A stretch of DNA of 64,000 bases from Cricetomys ansorgei (Eukaryota > Chordata > Mammalia > Rodentia > Nesomyidae): NCBI GenBank assembly GCA_026225945.1, contig JAMJFZ010000698.1, positions 124,001 to 188,000 on the forward strand, given 5' to 3'. The notes under the pieces are model-generated. The model was not told the DNA's origin. It ran no database searches and worked only from the letters and a program-made list of their open reading frames with translations. Below, piece by piece: positions 49,699-62,986 of this stretch; positions within the stretch are counted from its first letter, which is position 1; every line of letters starts with the position of its first letter. Both the position numbers and the translations under genes were made by a program.

Positions 49699-50403
49699 GT
49701 ACTGTCCCTTCCACTGTATTGGAGCATCAGCAATATGAAATTCTGAGAGTATCCAAAGTCACCAAATTAGATGTTACATATTGAAATTTATTAGGTTAAA
49801 ATCTCAGGAGAGTTCACTGGTTAGCTCGCCTTACAGATAGTGCAGATATGTGTGTGCCTATGGCTGAGGAATGGCTTCCAAGTGGCAATGGGCAAATGAT
49901 TTTAGTGAAAATCAAGTTTGTGTCAAAAATAACCTCACTATCTTCTCATGGTAAGAGTTTGAATTAGAAAATCTCAGAGTTCCCTCGTGTACTTCATAAA
50001 ATGGTGAGTGGAATAATGACAGTTAATTAACACAGAGTATCAGGACCTGAATGATTTGTTTTAACAAAAACTCAGTCTTCAGTTCCCACATTGCACCCAC
50101 TGAACTCATGAATACACACTGAAAGTAAGTGGGGACAGCTTTCTTAGAGAAATTGAGGCTTGGCTCATTCAATACTCACTGATTCCTGTCCTGCCTTTGG
50201 GTAGAGCTCTTTCTTTAGCTGATTGTCCAGTCAGAGGTAGAATGACATCCCAGTCACCCAGGCAACCATTACTCAACCTCAGTCATACCTCTGTGAGTAT
50301 GGTGTCTCACAGCAGAGACTATAAACCATGAGAATCTCTCTATAATTTGTTTCTGGTCAACCTCTCAAGCCTGATCTACAATATGTTCTTATGTCTCTCT
50401 CAG
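49699..50403 (+). other. Vmn2r: Intron 3 of gene C
   Basis: 705 bases, colinear with intron 3 of A and B. No other feature is seen. Confidence 0.7.
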
Positions 50404-50619
50404 CTTCACCCTTTCCTGAGGAAGCTCAGTGTGGGAGACAACATGGATTTACGTTGGAAAAGGAAGTTAGATGTTAAGTATGACATTCTCAACTTCTGGA
50501 ATTTCCCAAAGGGTCTTGGACTACAGGTGAAAGTGGGATCCTTTTCTCCCAATGCTCCCCAGGGTCAACAGTTGTCTATATCTGAGAAGATGATACAATG
50601 GCCAAAGAGATTTTCAGAG
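50404..50619 (+). pseudogene. Vmn2r: Gene C exon 4, open
   Basis: 216 bases, acceptor TCTCTCTCAG, donor GAG|GTGGGT. LHPFLRKLSVGDNMDLRW through SEKMIQWPKRFSE without interruption; end of the ligand-binding domain. Confidence 0.9.
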
Positions 50620-52130
50620 GTGGGTTATGTATCATCTCAGCGCAGTAATTTATCATAGTAACACATGTATATTCCCCAGTACAATAACCCTTGGCTTCTC
50701 GCTTAAAGTCCATTACTGTACACCTCCCAGTAAGGAAGAATAAACCATAACTATCAGTATAGCTTATTGTATCACTCCCCAATTCTTAAAATAGATGTTT
50801 GTGAGTTTAAAGGAGTCTGTTAGTTTTCAATCATCCAGGGGTTAAGTTTTGTCAATGTTACATAATTCAACATCTGAGAAGCTGGAAGCCCAATCTCCAT
50901 CATGTCTCACAGCATATTCTGATGTAGAAAACACAGTGACTGAGGATTCACAGTGCAAAACTGTATAATAGCTATGTTTTGTTGCTGTAACCTATCACCA
51001 TGACTAAAAGTGACTTTTGGAAGAAAGTTTTTCTTTAAGTTATGGTTCTAGAGGTACAAAAGTCCAATGTGGTCAGGACACATCTCAATTCATGCAACAG
51101 AAACTAAGGCAGGAACTTGAAACCAAGCATCTCAGTCCCCAGTCTGCAAGTAGAGAGCAAAAGCAGAACTGGACTGAGGCTTGTAATTGTTCAAAGCCCA
51201 CTACCACTGGAATAATTCTGGAGTAAGTCTGCAACTCTTAACGTTTCAACAAGTCTTCAGATAGCTCCAACATTGGGAAATAAGTAGTCAAAGGCCTGTG
51301 CCTATTAGGGACACTTTAGCTTCAAACCAACACAGAGTGTCTCTATTAGGATTCCTCCAATGTGTGTAAATACCTGTCTTGTTTGTTCACTCAGACTCCG
51401 CGCTTTACAAGGTCAGACACAATTGGTTATCAGTTTTCACTTCAGCTTCTTTGATGGTGTAAGGGTTTGGTGCTCACATGTGTATGTTTTTTACTTGTCG
51501 GCTGCTGCACATGAACAAATAACTAAAAGGACTTAAAGTGTACCTGTGACTTAAAGTATGAGGATGGAGCCATTACCCTTGGAAATTTAAGGTTTTAGGA
51601 CTCTGAGGTTCCAGGGGACATCATATCCTATGTTACCTGAAAACAGCAAATACCATAGCTCACTGCATTCTTCTTTACATTCATTCGGAGAGAACAGACC
51701 ATGGAATGTTGACAGTTTTAGACTGGAGTCTTTAAACTCCTCCTTATGTTTTCTTGCAGAAATATTCCAAAATTTGCTTTTATGAAGATTCTAAGTCTTG
51801 TAAAGTTGAAATCAAGATTCATAATCTTGGTAGGAAAAAACGCTTCTCAGCGTAATAGTAAGTGCACAGCCAGGAAGATTCAGTAGAGACTACTTTCCCT
51901 TCTGGGTCATGTAATTAATTACCTACCTTGCTCAAACTTGACCCTGCCTATTATGCTCCAAACTAACACTCTGGAAATCCTCACAGCAACCTTGTGTAAA
52001 CAGCAGACTTTCAAAACACATTTTCTGCCTTTATAGAAATAAAACTTGACAATTAATTAGAATCCCAAACAATATCTATTGAGAAAAAAAAACCCTGAGC
52101 ATTTGATAGCCTCACTTTCAATCTTCTCAG
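50620..52130 (+). other. Vmn2r: Intron 4 of gene C
   Basis: 1511 bases. It includes the dispersed repeat block at about 50930-51700 shared with B and missing from A. The block carries the same 'gagagcaaaagcagaactgg' and 'aagcccactaccac' patterns. Confidence 0.6.
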
Positions 52131-52254
52131 ATTCCTCACTCTGTGTGCAATAAGAGATGTCGTCCTGGATTCAGGAAAGTTTCCTTGGAGGGGAAAGCTG
52201 TCTGCTGCTATGATTGCACTCCTTGTCCAGAAGACGAGATTTCCAATGAGACAG
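52131..52254 (+). pseudogene. Vmn2r: Gene C exon 5 (cysteine-rich linker), open
   Basis: 124 bases with all six exon-5 cysteines (HSVCNKRCRPGFRKVS, AVCCYDCTPC). It ends in phase 1 at NETG|GTAAGC. It differs from B chiefly by SER to NKR and Gln to Arg. Confidence 0.9.
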
Positions 52255-53832
52255 GTAAGCAGAAATCTTACAGAGAATGGTTTCGCCTCTCCAGTAGGGT
52301 TTGGCATTATCTTAGCAACTAAAATCTATCTGAAGAGATATCAGAGACAATTGTATTTATTCTCTTATTTAGGATATGAAATATGCATTGCAATCTCTTG
52401 AAAAAGTGCACAGCAGCCACAGAAATTTATAATTGATTTACATTTAGGATCAGCTGTAGATACAGTTTGCTGCAGAAACGTCCATTCTTCTGTACTGAGC
52501 AATGAGTTTTATTTCAAGATGTAATTTAACATACATAAACATACTTATAATTAAGTATCCAAATTTGATTTTTTCTAACTGTATTTCGATAACAATTGAA
52601 ACCCACATGAGTCTAGGACATATGAACTTCATAATGATTCTTCCCAGCTAGCTTTTTCATACAGGGCAAGAGACTAGAAAAATGTGTTTGATTTCCTCAA
52701 TAAATAAGTTTTCACTGTCAGGAGTAACTAAAACTTCAAATTTCTGTAATAATAGGATTCTCTTCCTTTGTTATGCTCCATGTGAGAGAAACAGTACATG
52801 AAGTAACAGCCTCAGAGGAGTTTGAACAGTGTGTAATGTAGAGGTGTGCCAAGATCTAAGATTTGCAATGGAATCTGGAATCTCTATTTAGCAGGACATG
52901 TCATAAACACACACATGACACTTTCTATTGCATGGAAAATTTCTTACAAATCAGCATTTCCATGCCTATTAACAAAGTTGCAACTATGGTTATCTCAAAT
53001 TTGACATTTTAAACTGTAATATTTTTGACTGTTTCATTCCATTTATTTTGATCATATGCATATCCCCAGAAATCTGCCAAACTTTCTACCTACTTCACTT
53101 AGAAAATACAAAGCATTCTGTGAAGATGAGAAAATTTAGAAGCAATATTAATGAAAACATTAATGAAAAGAATTTCAAATATTATTATTCTCCCTCTTTT
53201 GTAGAACTCATATATCTAATTCATAGTGAAATTATAAATTATGAGGCCATGTCAAAAGCCAAGTAGTTTAATGCATTACACCTCAGCATTGGAAATAGCA
53301 CAAAAGGCAGGGAAAGAACATGAGATAAAAGGCATTAGGTGTGTTTGACTTATGTCTCTATAAAGATGGGTTTAAAGAGAAGCTTCAGGCAGTTAACCTC
53401 TACTGGAAGACAAACATCTCTGTTCTTTAAGGATGTGGGTTCTGGAATGATCTCCATATTCCAGTAGATTCCCCCACAACATCTGTACCCTGGCATCACT
53501 AAGTATGCTCAGTGGGCGTTAAAGAGGAAAATGAAGAGATGTAGAGCACATGGGAGGTGAAACTGAGAGAAGGAGAGGAGTGGAGGAGGAGGTGAGTGGG
53601 TGCTCAGATTCGCACACATTGTATGTGCTTATAAATAAAATCTAAATGAAATGTCTATAAGAATGTGAGAAGTATAAACATGTAATAGTTCCCTACAGAA
53701 TGCTTATTTTGTTGTACATGAGAGAAGGAAGGTAACTAAGGTAAACAATCCAATGAACAAATACAGAGAAATGGTTTAGGATTAATGGGATCATATCAGC
53801 ATGGACTCATGATCATCTTCATTTCTCACCAG
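52255..53832 (+). other. Vmn2r: Intron 5 of gene C
   Basis: 1578 bases. It follows B to about 53097, then skips about 1.1 kb of B sequence and rejoins at B position 34065. It contains an L1-type 3' end at about 53310-53665. Confidence 0.65.
53310..53665 (+). mobile_element. L1-type 3'-end fragment in intron 5 of C
   Basis: Homologue of the fragment at 34290-34625: G- and A-rich tract (about 53555-53600) then 'acattgtatgtgcttataaa'. Shared position, so inherited with the unit. Confidence 0.45.
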
Positions 53833-54761
53833 ACGTGGACCAGTGCATGAAGTGTCCAGAAAGTCATTATGCAAACACGGAGAAGAATCACTGCCTCCAG
53901 AAAGCTGTGAGTTTCCTGGACCATGAGGACCCCCTGGGGATGTCTCTTACAACCACAGCCCTGTGCTTCTCTGTCATCACAGCCATGGTTCTTGGACTGT
54001 TTGTGAAGCACAGAGACACTCCCATTGTCAAGGCTAACAACAGGGCCCTCAGTTACACCCTGCTCATCACACTCACCATTTGTTTCCTCTGTTCCTTGCT
54101 CTTCATTGGCCGCCCCAGTGCTGCCACCTGTGTCCTGCAGCAGACCGTCTTCGGAGTGGCATTCACCGTGGCTCTTGCCACTGTGCTGGCCAAAGCTATC
54201 ACTGTGGTCATTGCCTTCAAGGTCACTTTTCCAAGGAGAGCAATGAGGTGGTTGATAACATCAAAGGCCCCAAACCTCATCATCCCCATCTGTACTCTGA
54301 TTCACCTTGTCCTCTGTGGAATCTGGCTGGGAACCTCTCCTCCCTTCCTTGACCAAGATGCTCATGCCGAACATGGCCACATCATCATTGTGTGCAACAA
54401 GGGCTCAGCTTTGGCCTTCCACGGTGTCCTGGGATACCTCTGCTCCTTGGCACTTGGTAGTTATACAATGGCTTTCCTGTCCAGGAATCTGCCTGACACA
54501 TTCAACGAAGCCAAGTTCCTGTCATTCAGCATGCTGGTGTTCTTCTGTGTCTGGGTCACCTTCCTCCCTGTCTACCACAGCACCAAGGGGAAGGTCATGG
54601 TGGCCATGGAAGCCTTCTCTATCCTGGCCTCTAGTGTAGCCCTCCTTGGCTTCATTTTTGCCCCTAAGTGCTACATTATCTTGATAAGACCAGATAGGAA
54701 CTCCCTTGAGAATATCAGGAACAGACCACATCCTAGAATAAGTAATGCTCTCAAAACCTAG
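53833..54761 (+). pseudogene. Vmn2r: Gene C exon 6 (seven-helix domain), open
   Basis: 929 bases, open to TAG at 54759-54761. Same domain plan as gene B exon 6. It differs at only a few residues, for example SLENIRNRPHPRISN at the C-tail and SSVALLG in TM7. It lies downstream of the exon 3 damage, but its own phase is correct because the three exon 3 losses sum to one codon. Confidence 0.93.
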
Positions 54762-55234
54762 TTCAAAACAAAGCATAGACCCTATGTTAACAGTTAGTTA
54801 CAAAGATGAATGTCCTGTCCATCTCTATTCTAAAGGTGCATAACACACTTACTGTATGGATTTGATTCTTTGGGTTAATATTACTTCTTCCATTTGTTTA
54901 AGAGTCTCCTTAAACTAGAGCTATCGAAGTTTTTCATGTTTGAAATCCACGTGGTGTTTTGTGAGTTCAGAACCTGTATGTTTCCAGGCTTTTCTGAAAC
55001 CTGTGAAGAGCTGGATATTTTGAACTCATAGTGAACTGATTACAAATTCCTCCACTCTTCTGGGTTTAAAGATGTCTAGCACAACACCTGGTTCATGATG
55101 AAAATTTACATTCTTCTCCCATATAGACTGTTAAGATTCATGTTATATTTTCAGTTGAGAGATTCATGAATATTCTCTCTTAGACTCACACTGATCTCAT
55201 ATCTTTAATATTTGGATCAAGGTTGAGTTGTATG

Positions 55235-56770
55235 CTGCTGTGGTGGCTCAGCAAGGAAGACAGAGGCATATTCACACGTGTAGTCTCTGCCAGACCTCGG
55301 CAGAGACAACCAATGTCCTGTCCAGCACCATACTGGACAGAAGAACCCTGAGCACCTGGACTCAGGTGTTTTTCTTGATTCAGAATTCCTCAGGTGTTCT
55401 ATTGATAGCATGTGATCATAAGCAATCCAACATTCTCCACATAAACCAGACACTAGCAGCCAATACAAAATGCCAAAAGCTAGGCAGCCCCTGACCCAGC
55501 AATGCAAAAACAATATTTTAAACACAATAAAAAATAAACTTGTAAAACAATTCCCCTATTTGTATGAGTGAATCCAAAGATGCTCTATCTTACAACACAG
55601 TTTAACTCTACACCAGGAAAACTACCTACAAGAGGAACAACCATGGGGTTGCTGCGGCACAGGACCACACCACACCATACATGTATCAACTTTTCAACTT
55701 GCCCTGGGAAAACAGAAAACAATTATTGATGTCCAATTATCTGGAACTCATTCACAATCTTCTGGGATCCTCTACAAGTTTGGGTAACTTCTCTGGCTCT
55801 GCCCTCTGCAGAACACACTGCTTGTACTCCAGGTTCTGGCTAGCTCCACTCCAGGTGGACTGCTGTCCTTGACGGTCATCGCATGGCACTGGCATCTCCA
55901 AAACTGATGGAGGCCCATACTGCAGTTGGGCTGCACCTTCACCATTAGCCCCCCATGGGCTCTCCTCTCCTGTGTTTCAAGCCTCAGCATCTCATCATGA
56001 CCCTTTCAATCTGGGCCTTCAACTGTACTGAGGCTGCACTTTTACCAGTGGCCTCTTCTGGCCTCTCATACTGTCAAGCCTCAGCTGCTCTCCAAAGACC
56101 CCTTCATGCCTTCAAAAAAAAGTACCACCTGGGTGACCCTTACTCTACTAAGTTCAGTTTACTGCCCAAGATACAACCTCAGCCTGTTCAGGAATAGCTT
56201 GTGTGCTGTATTTGAGGAAACACTTTCTAGATTTAAGATAGAGTCTGGTTTGCAGGAAAAACAGCTGGGAACCTTTTCTGCAGGATGGTTCCCTTGGGGG
56301 ATGGATTTCTCATCTCCATAGCACATGTGTCTTGTCAACACTCCCTCAGCTCCACCACTATCTGGACAGGGTTCCAGAAAACCAAACAAAGCAGATTCTG
56401 TGTGGTCCGGAGTTTGTTTTTCTTCTTCCATGTCTCCATGTTGGATTGCTGGCCTGATGTCATGCCCCACATTGCAGGCATCAGTTATTGTAGTAGTCTG
56501 TTGTGTGGGATCACCAAAGATGACAAGGAGGCATTTTCATAGATGTAATCCCAGCCAGACCTCAGCACAGGGAACCACCCTCATGGCAAATGCCATACTG
56601 GGCAGTAGACCATGAGCATCTGAGCTCAGGTGTTTGTATTGATTCATGAATCCTCAGGTGTTCTATGGACAGCACATGCACACCATGACCAATCAAGTAT
56701 CCCGCAGCCCCTCAACCAAGAAGGCAGAACATTATTTTAGAAACAACTAAAAATAAACTTCTACAATAAT
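55235..56770. repeat. Composite dispersed repeat with related ends
   Basis: The first roughly 330 bases (55235-55565: 'tggtggctcagcaagg', 'ctgccagacctcgg', 'ctgagcacctggactcaggtg', 'aaaataaact') recur in diverged form at 56505-56765, with about 940 bases of unrelated sequence between. The direct-repeat ends, each with an AATAAA-like motif near its right side, could be LTRs of a small element or a tandem 5' monomer of a LINE. The family is not assigned. Copy A (16265-17150) lacks the second end, and copy B keeps only part of the first. Confidence 0.45.
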
Positions 56771-59163
56771 GTGTTTTCAGTGAATTATTTTATTGTCCTC
56801 AAACAATTTTGGCAAAAAAAATTCAAAATATGCATATGTAGATTGTTGTTCTATTTTAATTCAGTGTATAACATTTCATTTGTGTTTGTGTGATTATACT
56901 AAAGCATATCAGATTTTCAAAAAAGTAATCTTTTATGAACACAATCTTATACCAATTGCTACATGATAGGTTGAATCCTAAGTTAAAATGTAGACATAAT
57001 AATAATTTGTTTTAATATGCAATGTCAAATATCCGTCAATCAGAAGGACTGACTAAGGATAACTATATGCAACCCTTGACTGCAATGTGATGAAATATGT
57101 CACATGTCCATCTCTCTGAAGTCTAGCTGAGCATCCTCACTGCTCTTTAAATCTGCACATTTACACGTCTTTAATCTAAATGCTTCCTCCAATTCGTTGC
57201 TTTTCCTTGCATTGCTCTGTGCTCCGTATTTAAAATCATGATTTGCTTACAATCTGCAATTTTATTATCACCCGTTAACCTTGAATTCATTGGCATTTCA
57301 TAAAAAGACATGAAATATATTAAGTAAAAGAGATTCTTTCCATTTCCATTATTAAATGAAAACAAGAGATTATAAAATGCTAAGACCATTGCTCCTGTGG
57401 CTTCTCTCTTAGCTGTGGTGACTCTTTTGCTCTTGTGTCTACAGCACAGGCTAGGAGCTTCTCCATATTGTGTTATTAGCTGTAATTGGTCATAGTTCCT
57501 GCTCAAGAACCGGGAAACTAAATCAACAACCAAGAGGTATGTAAGTCTTGAATCTTACTGCCACTTTACTAAGACAGCATAGTCCCTAGACATTCTTAAT
57601 ATCTATCCTTACACATAAAATCATATCTATTCAATACACCTCGTCAGGGGAACTTCTCTATGCAATAGATGCAGGCAATTATAGAAGACCACAAAAGCAA
57701 TCAAAATGAAGAACTGTAGATTCCAGTCCCAATGGATACATTTACAATAAAATTCCCACACTTAAGTTTCAGAGTTCAGTAAAAAGTATGGGACAAAAGA
57801 TAGTAAGAGCCTGAGGATCTGGGAGTTTGCTGTGAGATTGTGTCTATAGGAATGTCAAGGGTAGATCATAATGCCTTATAAGATCTCACCAACATGACTG
57901 TCTAAGTATGTGCTGATCAAGGACAACAATGGGTGTGTTAAAGTGAATGGGGAAATCTCATAAGACCTCAGCCACACCAGGAGCACTTTCACAAAGAATG
58001 CTAACAGAGGAAGAAAAGTTCTTCCAAAGGGCAGGACAATGTAAATAGTTATCTAAGACCAAATGACCATCCCTGAAAACACACATACAAGTCACACTAT
58101 ACACACTGAGCAGGTTGTGTTTATATATAATTTATGAATCTAATCTATATTCCTAGATTAATATCCCTATATATAGCAATATATAGTTACAGAGATTCCT
58201 AAGTTATACATAGAGAGATTCCTAATACATATATATATCTACATTTCAAATAGGTATTGATAATAGATATAAAGTATTTAAATATATAAATTATTAACTG
58301 TCATTTCAAAAGAGGTCATGAGCTTGTAAGAGAGAAGACGGGGCATATCGGAGCTTGGAATGTGAGTAAAGAAAGGGAAAATGCTGTAATAGCATTATAA
58401 TCTCAAACAACCAAGACTCCATTATTAATTAGAATTTGAATTTAACGTACAGCTCTATGATTTTAACTATGGCCTTCAGCTTCCCTCAGTAAATAATTAT
58501 ATGTAAATTCGAAAATTATCCTGAAATTCACATCCTCTTAACTTTTTAGAGACTTGTCTTCTATTAAAACCAGGGTATAAATAAACCTATATTGAATGAT
58601 TATGAATTCATGGAGACACGGCTTCTTATTATTAAGGTGAACAGTAAACACTGAGATTACAAGTGCTAGCACTGCAGACATTTTTTGTTTTAGAAACACA
58701 TTGAAGACAACAGTTGATTGGTTTAACATAAAGTTCAGGTCAGCATTGTGCTAACATCCTTTTCTGTCCACAATGAGTATCTATTAAAAGAAGAACTTCA
58801 GTTCAGATAAAAAGTCACTTACAATAATAAAACCCAGGTTCTCAAAAGAAAGTCCCATAATTGTTTTTAAATGGGCTTGTTGCAAATTTTTATATCCAAG
58901 AGAAGACAAAGCCTATGTCTAACCTTGTAAGGTTGTAATAACAACCAGAGGCTCAGTTCCAATACATTTTACCCTGCAGATCCCAGGAATTCATTGGCCT
59001 CCTAGAGAACACAGGTGAGGAGATTTAACAAGGATTTGGGAACTTCAGCCCCAGCTGGCTGCACCTGGAAAGCCTAAAGCAGCAGGGATTAGGGATCTTC
59101 CTTAGCCACATTGTTGAACCCAGCGCCCTCTGTAGCTCCTGTGTACTCTTCTTACATTATCTG

Positions 59164-59290
<127 letters not shown>

Positions 59291-60141
59291 CGCATCCCTC
59301 CGTCTCACATTTCATCCTTATTTTTGGCCTGAAAACTACTATCCTGTGGAAAATTCTGCCACATCATAATCGTTCTTGTAGTCAGACGTTAGCTGTTAAT
59401 GTTTATAGTAAGGGCGTGTGCAAGTGTGATCTGATGATGAATCCCATACAGGAGAACACAAGAGGAGAGAGAGTTGCCGAGAAAGAGGACAGGTGTGCCT
59501 AAAGTTCTATGTGGTACAGAAACAGAGAGCAGACTGTCGTGTATTCCATGGGCAAAGGGGAGAGTGTGATATTAGGAACAAGGCTGGCAGAGAAGCAGCA
59601 TGCAGAATTTATTTTAAAATAACATAAGGGCTCTGGTGTATTAAAACAAGCTTTCAAACTGTGATCATGCGCCTGTGTGTATCAGGATATATGTTCTCTA
59701 CATATATATGTGATCATGTGCTTATGCATGAGGCATTCATCATCCAGCACTCAATATTCCCACATATTGTCTGCAACACGTATAAGTTTGAAATGCTAAT
59801 AAAAGCTGAATAAAACATAAATATTTCTATTACAGTGTTAATAATTACATGAGTGATAAACTGCTTTAACATAAAACAAATTTACTTGAAGTTTTCTTGT
59901 TATATGTGGTGATAAACGTGTTAAATACAATTATTTTCATTTACTTTTAGGTTCATTTTCTTGAAAAATTCAATATACTCAGTCAAGCAAGATGTGCTTT
60001 AAGTAACGACTGTGGGTTTTATATCATAATGTACTGAATATTTATGAACATATATCTCCATCTGTGCTTGCTCTATCTTTTTATGTTAATGTCTTCTTTT
60101 AAAAGGTACTCTTGTAATGTTGTGCTCCCCCTCGTTTTGTA

Positions 60142-60300
60142 GTTTTTTGTTTGTGTTTTTTCGAGACAGGGTTTCTCTGTAGTGACTCTGGCTGTCCTGG
60201 AATTCTCTTTGTAGACCATGCTGGCTTCAAACTCATAGAGATCCACCTGTGTCTGCCTCCCAAGGGCTGGTAATAAAGGTGTGAGCCACCAACGCTCAGC
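60142..60300 (-). mobile_element. B1 SINE, unit 4
   Basis: Nearly identical to the B1 at 39627 (a single C-to-G change in 'cacctgtgtctgcc' is visible). It moved with the duplicated block rather than inserting afresh. Confidence 0.92.
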
Positions 60301-60451
60301 AAGTTCCTGTTTTTAAAAACATCAACCTTTATACATTTTTAATGGCTTATTTTCAAATGAGAAACATTATGACACTAGATTGCATTGTTTTCGTTTTCAC
60401 TCAGACCTTTGAAATACTCATTTGTATATTTTGAACCAATCTGTATGTGGT

Positions 60452-60818
60452 GGTTTGAATGAGAATGGCCCCCATCGGCTCATATATTTTAATGCTTGGT
60501 TACCAGGGATTGGCGTTCCTTGGCAGGATTAGAAGTGTTGGATTCATTGTAGGATATGTGTCACTGGGGGTGGGCTTTGAGCTTTCATAAGACCATTCAA
60601 GGCCCAGAGTCTTTCTCTCCCTGCTGACTATGAATTTGGATGTAGAACTCTCAGTTACATTTCCAGCTCCATGTCTGCCTGCATGCCACCATGCTCTCTG
60701 CCATGGTGATAATGAACTAAATCTCTAAATCTCCAAGCAAGACCCAACTAATTTGTTCGCTTTCATAAGAGTCTCAGTGGTTATGGTTTTTCTTTATAGC
60801 AATAGAACATGAGTTAGT
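60452..60818 (+). repeat. Dispersed rodent repeat, array anchor copy 4
   Basis: Fourth copy of the anchor element, 20515 bases from copy 3 and nearly identical to it. Confidence 0.6.
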
Positions 60819-62986
60819 CATGAATTTCTCAATGGCTTTTCAAAAATGAAACAAACACCAGGTTTCTCACACATGGGGACACATTGCTGTCAGTCTCAAA
60901 GGTGCCCCTCACGTCCTTGTAACCCTACCAAGTGTAGCTTCTATGAGGACATCACAGCACAGAGTGCCCTCACATTTTAACTCTACATTTATGAAAGAAT
61001 TCAGCATGTAAAGCTGCATATTGACTCGAATTTTCATGTGCTTTTCAAATTTTGTGTATTTTCACATGACAGTAATGGGGATTTTCCAAAGTCACATGAG
61101 GTACTCAGTTTAAGCTTTGCTCTGTTGATGTGTGTGTGCAGTGAGTTGGAGAATATTCGGGATACTAAAAACCATTTTTGGTATTGGAAGCTTTGTCTGC
61201 AGTATGGTGATGCAGGGATGGTGAGAACCTGATGGTGTTTAGTTCAGGGGAGCAATTCTAGGTCTTGGGTCAATCACCTTCTCAGGAGCTCTGAGCTCGT
61301 CCCATGCAGTGTGCTATTTCTCAAAGGACATGGGTTTTGTAAATCAGGGTCAAATGACTTAGATCCCTTTGTATACTGTCCAGTACAAGGTATTTTCTGA
61401 GTGCATTCAAGGCCACCTTGATTCTCCCAACACTCAAAAGAAAATATTTAGAGAAGAAAAAGCTAACCATGGCTACTGACAGATTGAATATGTGAGATCA
61501 GAGGGCTCATCTTTCCAGAAAAAAAAATTTTGCTTCATATTTGTTGTAACCCTGGACGAATGGTTATATTAGAAACAAGAATTGGAAATAAAACCAACAC
61601 AGTAAAGAGCTTTCAGGGAGGAAGTGGGACACAGAGCAAAGTGATAAAGCACAGACAGTGCTGTGCATAAGGAGTCCTCCCCGCTGGACACTCATATAGT
61701 ATCTCCTTCTCCTTTATGGGATCTCAGATCCTCTTAAATGTTCTGATCTCGATGTGAAGCACAGAGGAAGGAGGGAATTCCAAACCTGAGAGTCAACACA
61801 ATTATTTCCAATTGTTTTTAAAGTTTCTGTCTCTTTTCTAGTGCACGTGACTCAGAAAGAAATAGTAATATTTATCAAGACTCGGGGAAGGCTCTGAAGG
61901 TTTTCGTTCACTCCACTCTTCCATCTTTCCTCTGGGACCTTGTCTATTGGTTCGAGCACTGAACCATTGCTACAGAATAAGCCACAGTCTCCTCACTGCC
62001 CTAACCTTCTCCTATGAATTAGGAAATAGAACTCTGTTCACCACTTCTTTATTCAGTGCATTCAGTGACAGATACATTGAGATGCCTTTAAATTATTATG
62101 CTTTACAGAGAAATGAGAAAGATTAACCATACACCCTCATGATTTGAGAACAGAGAAAGTAGCTGTAAACCCACTGCCTCATGCAGCTGTGTGTCAGAAG
62201 CTACGTATCATCTTCTCAATGATTAACTGAGGATGAACAAGTAGAGCAGAGTTGCAGAAACTCCAAGCTCACAATGTCATCAGGAAACTCATTTTATACA
62301 ATGAAATTCAGTGCGCTTTTGGAAGTGAGTAATTCAGCAAGGCCATTGCTTTTCTCAAACTGTGTTGGGTATGAATATCAGTCTTGATATGTAGATGTGC
62401 AGAGAAGGTGATTCAGAAACTTCTAGCGACATTATGCAAGGTAGACTCTGCTGTTTTCTGTTTTGGTTTGGTTTGGTTCTGGTTTGGGGAAGCATGAGGG
62501 CGAAAACTTTTGGTTGTTTTGGTCTGGTATGGAATTTTCGGCCCTTTCTCTTTTCACATTACGTCTACCGTGGCATCCTCTGATGTGGCATGGTCCTACC
62601 AACCTCAATTGTTTTCATATGAAAAGTTTTGTCCTTCGTACTTCTGCCCTAATTATCCAAAGAATAATTCATCCCTGAGCTCTTACTCCTGTCTGTTGTC
62701 TTGGCTGAAATTATGGTACCTGTTGCATTGGGAAAAGATCCACAAACATATTTTTCAGCTTGTTTTTTCCATGAATACCGGGCCACAGATGCAGAGCCTA
62801 AGGGAAGAAGTTCTAGAATTCTCAACGCAATGAATGAATCATCAGAAAAAAATCTCAGAATGATTAGTGTGACAGCCCCCTTGTCAGCAAAGTTGGCAGC
62901 ACAAATGATCACACGCATATGAGCTAAGTATACATAAACCTCCTAGACACTGGATCTGCATCCTTCAGACTTACAGCTTGGCAGAC
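60819..62986 (+). other. 5' flank of gene D
   Basis: Differs from the flank of gene C (40305-42468) by only scattered single-base changes and tiny indels. It presumably carries the same promoter as gene C. Confidence 0.6.

Larger units (their letters stand above)
42469..54761 (+). pseudogene. Vmn2r: Vmn2r gene C: six exons, exon 3 frameshifted three times
   Basis: Vomeronasal type-2 receptor gene. Exons: 42469-42695, 48249-48540, 48895-49698, 50404-50619, 52131-52254 and 53833-54761, all with AG/GT boundaries. Exons 1, 2, 4, 5 and 6 are open and in phase. Exon 3 is 804 bases instead of 807 because three single bases are missing (near 49171, 49465 and 49691). The first loss leads to TAA at 49243-49245, after about 289 residues. 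The three losses sum to one codon, so the downstream phase is restored. No nonsense substitution is present, which leaves very recent death or sequence error open. If the three bases were an artefact, this would be a full-length receptor of 864 residues like B. Introns are 5553, 354, 705, 1511 and 1578 bases. Confidence 0.85.
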
